DNA of 9,275 bases from NCBI GenBank assembly GCA_006227785.1, contig SBFU01000337.1:1-9275 (forward strand), given 5' to 3'. Both the position numbers and the translations under genes were made by a program. Below, piece by piece: positions 5,227 through 9,275 of this stretch. The notes beneath the pieces were generated by a model. It had not been told where the DNA came from. It did not search any database and was given only the letters and a program-made list of their open reading frames with translations. The stretch comes from Burkholderiales bacterium. GTDB taxonomy: Bacteria > Pseudomonadota > Gammaproteobacteria > Burkholderiales > Burkholderiaceae_C. The first letter of the stretch is position 1. Every line of letters starts with the position of its first letter.

Positions 5227-6006
5227 ATGAAACGCATCCACGACCCCCGGCTGCTGGACCACCTGGCCAGCGCCTACGCCCTGGGCACGCTGCGCGGCGG
5301 CGCGCGCCGGCGCCTTGAAACCCTGGCCCGCGACCATGCCACCGTACGCGCCGCCATGTTGGTCTGGCAGGCACGCGTGTCGGCTCTGACCGAACTGCAG
5401 GAACCGGTGCGCCCCTCACCCGCGGTCTGGACCCGCATCCACAACCTGGTGCGGGCCGATGTCGAGGCCGGCCAGATCCGGCAGATAGCGACGGCGACGG
5501 CAGCGCCCGCGACAGGCGGCTGGTGGCAGAGCCTGGCGCTGTGGCGCGGGGGCGCCGTCGCGGGTGTCCTGGCCACCGTGGTGGCGGTGATGTCGGCCAT
5601 CGGCCTGCGCGAGGAAATGGACACGCGCGTGGCCGCCTTGCAATCCGAACTGGCCAGCCAGCCCCAGGTGCAGTACGTGGCCGTGCTCAACGACGACAGC
5701 GCCGGCCCGGCCATGCTGGTCACCTTCGACCCGGCCAACCAGCGCCTGACGCTGCAACGGGTCGGCGGCTACCAGGAGGCGGCGGACAAGTCGCTGCAGC
5801 TGTGGGCCTTGCCACCGGGCGGCGCACCGCGTTCGCTGGGCGTGCTCACACGTGAACGCCTGCTGCAGCTGGCCGCTGGCGAGAACGACATCCAGGGCGT
5901 GCCGGCCCTGGCCATCAGTCTGGAGCCCGAAGGCGGTGTCCCCAGCGAGCGGGGGCCGACCGGGCCGGTGCTGTTCACCGGCGCCCTGATCCAGAAAATG
6001 CTCTGA
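5227..6006 (+). CDS. RskA-type membrane anti-sigma factor
   Basis: A 259-residue single-pass membrane protein. The cytoplasmic N-terminal part has the RskA-like anti-sigma helix ('LASAYALGTLRGGARRRLE', about 13-31) and 'VWQARVSALTEL' (47-58). It lacks the H-x3-C-x2-C zinc motif, and the whole protein has no cysteine. One transmembrane helix spans about residues 107-127. A periplasmic RskA C-terminal domain (about 140-259) includes 'YVAVLNDD', 'LQLWALPPGG' and 'SLGVLT'. It should sequester the ECF sigma factor encoded just upstream and release it on regulated proteolysis triggered from the periplasm. The absence of cysteines argues against a direct thiol or zinc redox switch. GAGGGA upstream serves as ribosome binding site. 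Translation ends 15 bases before the converging queF stop. Confidence 0.92.
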   Translation: MKRIHDPRLLDHLASAYALGTLRGGARRRLETLARDHATVRAAMLVWQARVSALTELQEPVRPSPAVWTRIHNLVRADVEAGQIRQIATATAAPATGGWWQSLALWRGGAVAGVLATVVAVMSAIGLREEMDTRVAALQSELASQPQVQYVAVLNDDSAGPAMLVTFDPANQRLTLQRVGGYQEAADKSLQLWALPPGGAPRSLGVLTRERLLQLAAGENDIQGVPALAISLEPEGGVPSERGPTGPVLFTGALIQKML

Positions 6007-6012
6007 AGCCTG

Positions 6013-6033
6013 GCCCGGCACTCACTGCCGGGC
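6013..6033. terminator. Stem-loop between converging anti-sigma and queF genes
   Basis: GCCCGGCA (6013-6020) and TGCCGGGC (6026-6033) form a perfect eight-base GC-rich stem with a five-base loop. The queF stop codon lies inside the loop. No T-run follows in either direction, so it is not a textbook intrinsic terminator. It may end transcription with Rho or protect 3' ends from both sides. Confidence 0.45.
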
Positions 6034-6873
6034 AGTACGCACGTTGGCCGGGGGCAACTGCGGGTGGCTGCTGCGCCAGGGGTTGATGTCCAGGCCACCA
6101 CGCCGCGTGTAGCGCGCATACACCATCAGCCGTGTCGGCTTGCAGCGGGCCATGATGTCCATGTAGATGCGCTCGACGCACTGCTCGTGGAACTCGTGGT
6201 GCCGGCGGAAGCTGACGATGTACTGCAGCAGCCCGGCCTGGTCGATCTGTGGCCCGCTGTAGCGGATCTGCAGGCTGCCCCAGTCGGGCTGGCCGGTCAC
6301 CAGACAGTTGCTCTTGAGCAGGTGGCTGACCAGGACCTCGTCGACCGGCTTTTCGCCGAACGCGGCGGTCAGCAGCTCGGGGGCCGGGCTGTCGTGCGTG
6401 CATTCCACATCCAGGCGGTCCAGACTCAGGCCTTCGAGCTCCTGCACCGGCTCACACACGAACAGCTCGGGCAGCAGCAGCCGAACCCCCGCCGAGGAGC
6501 GCACCGGCCCCCCGTGCCAGATGGCGGCACTGACATCCTGCCGGATGCGATCGCGCACCGCGTCGGCGCTGTCGAAGCGGGATCCGCTGAAGCTGTTCAG
6601 GTACAGCTTGAACGACTTGCTCTCGACGATGTGGGTGCTCTCGCAAGGCACCGTGATGTGGGCCAGCGCCACCACCGGTTTGCCACGCGGGTTGAGCCAG
6701 CTCAGCTCGAACGCCGTCCAGAGGTCGGCCCCCAGAAAGGGGACGCTGCCAGCGATGCCGATCTCGCGCCGCTTGGGCTCGCGTGGCAGGGGGTAGAGCA
6801 GGTCGGGCTGGTACTGGTCCACAAAGGCGGCCTGTTTGCCCAGGGGTGACATCTCGGGGAGGTGGGTGCTCAT
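6022..6873 (-). CDS. queF: NADPH-dependent 7-cyano-7-deazaguanine reductase QueF
   Basis: Cytoplasmic enzyme reducing preQ0 (7-cyano-7-deazaguanine) to preQ1 with two NADPH, a step in queuosine tRNA modification. At 283 residues it is the long, E. coli-type two-domain form. The N-terminal QueF_N part includes the substrate segment '[12 protein letters not shown]' (84-95). The C-terminal T-fold part includes '[12 protein letters not shown]', with catalytic Cys190 and Asp197 at the same numbers as in the E. coli enzyme, and 'FHEQC' with His229 and Glu230. Start ATG 6873 gives '[12 protein letters not shown]', a family-like N-terminus; the ribosome binding site is weak. A further in-frame extension upstream into the intergenic space shows no family similarity and is not used. 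The gene follows the prolyl hydroxylase gene by 70 bases in the same direction and may share its transcript. No preQ1 riboswitch-like structure is recognisable ahead of it. Confidence 0.96.
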   Translation of the reverse strand: MSTHLPEMSPLGKQAAFVDQYQPDLLYPLPREPKRREIGIAGSVPFLGADLWTAFELSWLNPRGKPVVALAHITVPCESTHIVESKSFKLYLNSFSGSRFDSADAVRDRIRQDVSAAIWHGGPVRSSAGVRLLLPELFVCEPVQELEGLSLDRLDVECTHDSPAPELLTAAFGEKPVDEVLVSHLLKSNCLVTGQPDWGSLQIRYSGPQIDQAGLLQYIVSFRRHHEFHEQCVERIYMDIMARCKPTRLMVYARYTRRGGLDINPWRSSHPQLPPANVRTARQ

Positions 6874-6943
6874 TCGGTTGCAGCGGACATGAAGCCGACA
6901 GACAGTGGGTGACGAAGATGCAGGCTTATCGGCAGATCGACGT

Positions 6944-7801
6944 TCAGTTGAAGACCCCTTCGCGCAACCACTTGGTGGCCACCCATTTCTCGCCCGCAAT
7001 CACCGGCGCACCGCCGTGCAGCGTCCGGGTGGCCGGGTGGGGCCGGTCGTAACTGAAGAACACCGCATTGCCGCGCACCGGCGCCACCTCCAGACCGATG
7101 TCCGGGAAGGTGGTGCCACCGCCCTGCTCCGGCTGGTTCAGGTACATCACCAGGGTGCCCACACGCTGCCCGCCGCGCCTGAGAATGGTCGGCGTGCCCG
7201 GCTCGCCCGGGTCGAAGTAGTCGTAGTGCGGCTTGTACTCGGCGCCGGGCCGGTAACGCAGCACCTGCACCCCTTCGCCATGGTCCACCGGCCACTGCAC
7301 CAGGCGGGCAATGCGCGCCTCGATGCGGCTGATGAGCTCGCTTTCGCCGCGCTGGAAGAACATGCCCTGGCTGGTCCGGTCCGGGTTGGCCTCCTCGCCG
7401 CCGGTCTGGGTCTGCACCGTCAGCGAACGCGCCAGCCGCGGACGCGCCGCCTCGATCAGGCCGTCGCATTCCTCGTCGCTGAGCAGCCCGCCCAGCACCA
7501 CCACCCGCGGCGAACCCAGCGTGGCAATCACCTCCACCTCCCGGTCACCGGCGTCGATGCGCGACGGCGAGCCGGTCAGGTCCAGGTCGGGCACCGGCAC
7601 ACCCACCGGGCCGCCGGAGGCAGCCGCGGCAGCCTGTGTCTGCTGCAGGTGCTGTTGCAAGGTGTCTTCCAGCGCGCGGATGGCCACATCGGTCTGCCAG
7701 CCCGAGGCCTGCATGGCGGCCAGCACCGACTCGGGGCTGTGGCCATCGCGGGCCTGCTCAAGAATCCAGCGCTTGAGCTCCAGGGTGATGATCTGACTCA
7801 T
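6944..7801 (-). CDS. 2OG-Fe(II) oxygenase, prolyl 4-hydroxylase-like
   Basis: A 285-residue cytoplasmic 2-oxoglutarate- and Fe(II)-dependent dioxygenase of the prolyl 4-hydroxylase alpha-subunit type. The double-stranded beta-helix domain carries the iron triad His192-x-Asp194 ('[10 protein letters not shown]') and His262 ('TLHGGAPV'). Lys272 ('GEKW') binds the 2-oxoglutarate carboxylate. 'RTSQGMFF' (142-149) and '[11 protein letters not shown]' are typical of bacterial P4H. Residues 1-55 form a separate helical segment with a UBA/CUE-like pattern ('[14 protein letters not shown]...AIRALEDTL'), joined by an Ala/Gly/Pro linker (57-80). Its target protein is unknown. AGGAGG eight bases upstream of ATG 7801 is a strong ribosome binding site. 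It starts 26 bases after yaaA and is likely co-transcribed with it. Confidence 0.92.
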   Translation of the reverse strand: MSQIITLELKRWILEQARDGHSPESVLAAMQASGWQTDVAIRALEDTLQQHLQQTQAAAAASGGPVGVPVPDLDLTGSPSRIDAGDREVEVIATLGSPRVVVLGGLLSDEECDGLIEAARPRLARSLTVQTQTGGEEANPDRTSQGMFFQRGESELISRIEARIARLVQWPVDHGEGVQVLRYRPGAEYKPHYDYFDPGEPGTPTILRRGGQRVGTLVMYLNQPEQGGGTTFPDIGLEVAPVRGNAVFFSYDRPHPATRTLHGGAPVIAGEKWVATKWLREGVFN

Positions 7802-7827
7802 GCCAAACGCCTCCTGTTCGCCGGTCC

Positions 7828-8607
7828 TCAGACCGGTTTGCCCTCGCGCCGGAACACCAGACGGTCGGTGTCGGACGCCGCCGGCACATACCGGTAGCCC
7901 TCCAGGTCGAAGGCCTTCAGCGCCTCGGGTGTTTCGATGCGCTGCGCCACCGCGTAGCGCATCATCAGCCCGCGCGCCCGTTTGGCCATGAAGCTGACCA
8001 CCTTGTAGCCCGTGCCCTTGCGTTCCTCGAACACACAGGTCACCACCCGGGGCAGCAGCGCCTTGCGGTCCACCGCCTTGAAATACTCCTCGCTGGCCAG
8101 GTTGACCACCACCGGTGTCTTCTGGCCACGCGCCCGTGTGTTCAGGTGCTCGGCAATCTGCCGGCCCCAGAACTGGTAGAGGTTGCTGCCCCGCTCCGTG
8201 GCCAGGCGGGTGCCCATCTCCAGCCGGTAGGGCTGCATGCGGTCCAGCGGCCGCAGCACACCATACAGGCCGCTGAGAATGCACAGGTGCTCCTGCAACC
8301 ACAGCAGATCGTCTTCGGACAACGAACGGGCGTCAAGGCCTCCGTACACGTCGCCATCAAAGGCCAGCACCGCCTGGCGCGAGTTGCGGGCGGTGAACTG
8401 GGTCGACCAGGCCTCGTACCGCGCCGCGTTCAACCCGGCCAGCGCATCCGACAGGTCCATCAGCTCGGCGATCTGCTGCGGCGACTTCTGCCGCAACACG
8501 CCAATCAGCTCGGCCGCCTGCGGCACGAACTGCGGCCGCGTGTGCACCGCGGTCGGGACAGGAGATTCGTAGTCGAGCGACTTGGCGGGGGAAAGCAGGA
8601 ACAGCAT
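7828..8607 (-). CDS. yaaA: Peroxide stress protein YaaA
   Basis: A 259-residue YaaA (DUF328) family protein. In E. coli YaaA is induced by OxyR and lowers unincorporated iron during H2O2 stress. The fold binds DNA with a helix-hairpin-helix-like motif. Family hallmarks are the N-terminal 'LLSPAKSLDYESP', 'LMDLSDALAGLNAARYEAW', 'AVLAFDGDVYGGLDA', 'LSGLYGVLRPLD', 'YRLEMGTRL', 'LYQFWG', 'VVNLASEEYFKAV' and 'VSFMAKRARGLM'. The length matches the family. The start is fixed by the conserved 'MLFLLSPAK', although no good Shine-Dalgarno precedes it; the bases before ATG are the T-run of an intrinsic terminator. It is followed within 26 bases by the prolyl hydroxylase gene, a plausible two-gene unit with queF further on. 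Confidence 0.96.
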   Translation of the reverse strand: MLFLLSPAKSLDYESPVPTAVHTRPQFVPQAAELIGVLRQKSPQQIAELMDLSDALAGLNAARYEAWSTQFTARNSRQAVLAFDGDVYGGLDARSLSEDDLLWLQEHLCILSGLYGVLRPLDRMQPYRLEMGTRLATERGSNLYQFWGRQIAEHLNTRARGQKTPVVVNLASEEYFKAVDRKALLPRVVTCVFEERKGTGYKVVSFMAKRARGLMMRYAVAQRIETPEALKAFDLEGYRYVPAASDTDRLVFRREGKPV

Positions 8608-8613
8608 GCCAGC

Positions 8614-8644
8614 AAAAAACAGAGGGCGCCGTACAACGGCGCCC
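8614..8644 (-). terminator. Intrinsic terminator of the DUF3501 gene, abutting yaaA
   Basis: On the minus strand GGGCGCCG, loop TTGTA and CGGCGCCC form a perfect eight-base stem (8644-8624). TCTG and six T residues follow (to 8614). This is a good rho-independent terminator for leftward transcription leaving the DUF3501 gene, whose stop is at 8715-8717. The T-run ends only six bases before the yaaA start codon. On the plus strand no T-run follows the stem. Confidence 0.8.
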
Positions 8645-8714
8645 GGTCTTGGAAAGTCGACGGGTCAGGCCACATTATGGACAAGCCATCCCCGGATGGC
8701 GCCGGGGACCCCTG

Positions 8715-9275
8715 TCACTTCAAGTCACCCGCCAGACTCGCCAGCGTCTCGGGCCCGATTTGCACATGTGCGGGGTAGTGGGTGTGGTCGCAGCCGAGCT
8801 TGGCGGCGGCGCCGGCCTTGAGGGCGGCCACCATGGGCGGTGTGAACTCGAAGCGAACAAAGTGCACCGCGCTGGTCTTGACCTCGTTCTCGCGGTCCAG
8901 GTCCTCGTCGGCGATGGCGTAGACGCGCTGGTAACCCTCGACCTCGATGAACAGCCGGTCCTCGACACCGATCAGCCGCGCCAGCTCACGCTTGCGCTCG
9001 TTGATGTCGGTGTACTCGATCATCATGGTCGCCTTCCAGTTGCTGCCATCGGGCACCAGCGGCGCGTAGGCCTCGACCTCGTCCTGGATGCCCTCTTCCT
9101 CGAAGATCTTCTCGATGCGCAGCATCTCCTGGATCTGGTAGCGGATGGTGGTCTCGCTCTCGAACTGCAGGTTGATGTGCTCGCCCAGCTGCACGCTGCG
9201 CAGCTTGCGGTGGGCGATGACCTCGCCCTTGTGCGCCTTGCGCCACTTGCTGTAGGCCTCCAGGGTCATGAGGCT
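8715..9275 (-). CDS. DUF3501 family protein, 5'-partial
   Basis: At least 186 residues of a DUF3501 family protein of unknown function. Family-like segments are 'RKLRSVQLGEHINLQFES', 'TTIRYQIQEMLRIEKIFEEE', 'EVEAYAPLVPDGSNWKAT', 'MIEYTDINERKRELARLIG', 'TSAVHFVRFEF' near residue 135, and a C-terminal 'DHTHYPAHVQI' with histidines that could bind metal. The ATG at 9269 is internal to the usual N-terminus: the frame stays open to the edge (Ser-Leu before Met-Thr-Leu-Glu), and family proteins normally carry several residues before this 'SL-TLEAY' segment. The start is therefore probably outside the window. In other betaproteobacteria this family often sits next to genes for rubrerythrin or Fe-S oxidoreductase proteins, which would lie upstream, outside the window. 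The gene ends before a strong intrinsic terminator. Confidence 0.88.
   Translation of the reverse strand, partial: SLMTLEAYSKWRKAHKGEVIAHRKLRSVQLGEHINLQFESETTIRYQIQEMLRIEKIFEEEGIQDEVEAYAPLVPDGSNWKATMMIEYTDINERKRELARLIGVEDRLFIEVEGYQRVYAIADEDLDRENEVKTSAVHFVRFEFTPPMVAALKAGAAAKLGCDHTHYPAHVQIGPETLASLAGDLK

Noticed and set aside
6874..6943. A preQ1 riboswitch or promoter ahead of queF
   Set aside because: The 70-base gap shows no recognisable preQ1 aptamer pattern, no clear -35/-10 pair and no stable stem.
6905..7897. A 330-codon open frame antisense to the prolyl hydroxylase gene, and a similar one at 6064-6849 antisense to queF
   Set aside because: Both oppose genes with complete catalytic motifs and show composition expected of antisense shadows.
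7802..8302. Extension of the prolyl hydroxylase frame upstream through yaaA to 8302
   Set aside because: It overlaps the well-conserved yaaA gene in another frame; the strong AGGAGG before ATG 7801 marks the real start.

Overview
The window is a GC-rich (roughly two thirds G+C), densely packed chromosomal segment that looks like a betaproteobacterium of the order Burkholderiales, probably Comamonadaceae-like. The pointers are the codon bias, the long E. coli-type QueF, the prolyl 4-hydroxylase with a small N-terminal helical domain, and the DUF3034, DUF3455 and DUF3501 families. The organism assignment is inference from family and style, not from a marker gene. No rRNA, tRNA, CRISPR array, insertion sequence or phage gene is visible. 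Twelve protein genes are supported; the first and last are cut by the window edges.

Left part (1-2206): a class II HDAC/acetylpolyamine amidohydrolase-like gene (+ strand, 5' end outside) converges without a spacer on a leftward pair. That pair is a Tat-exported ferritin-like protein followed by a DUF3455 lipoprotein.

Centre (2207-6006): a 250-base divergent control region separates the ferritin-like/DUF3455 pair from a rightward five-gene run. The run encodes a DUF3034 outer-membrane-type protein, an exported group 1 truncated haemoglobin, an exported amicyanin-like cupredoxin, an ECF sigma factor and its RskA-type membrane anti-sigma factor. The control region carries two similar, oppositely oriented promoter-like motifs (TGCATCC, 16 or 17 bases, then CGTAyC) and a perfect TGTGA-N6-TCACA palindrome. 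I read ferritin-like, DUF3455, DUF3034, globin and cupredoxin as an envelope redox/metal module controlled by the adjacent ECF/anti-sigma pair. Diiron, haem and type 1 copper sites would all sit outside the cytoplasm. This is the most interesting part of the window, and its function is unassigned.

Right part (6022-9275, all leftward): a DUF3501 gene (5' end outside) ends at a strong intrinsic terminator. After it come yaaA (peroxide stress), a 2OG-Fe(II) prolyl 4-hydroxylase and queF (queuosine biosynthesis). queF converges on the anti-sigma gene over a stem-loop. These are ordinary housekeeping or stress genes; the oddity is that the DUF3501 terminator lies directly in front of the yaaA start codon.
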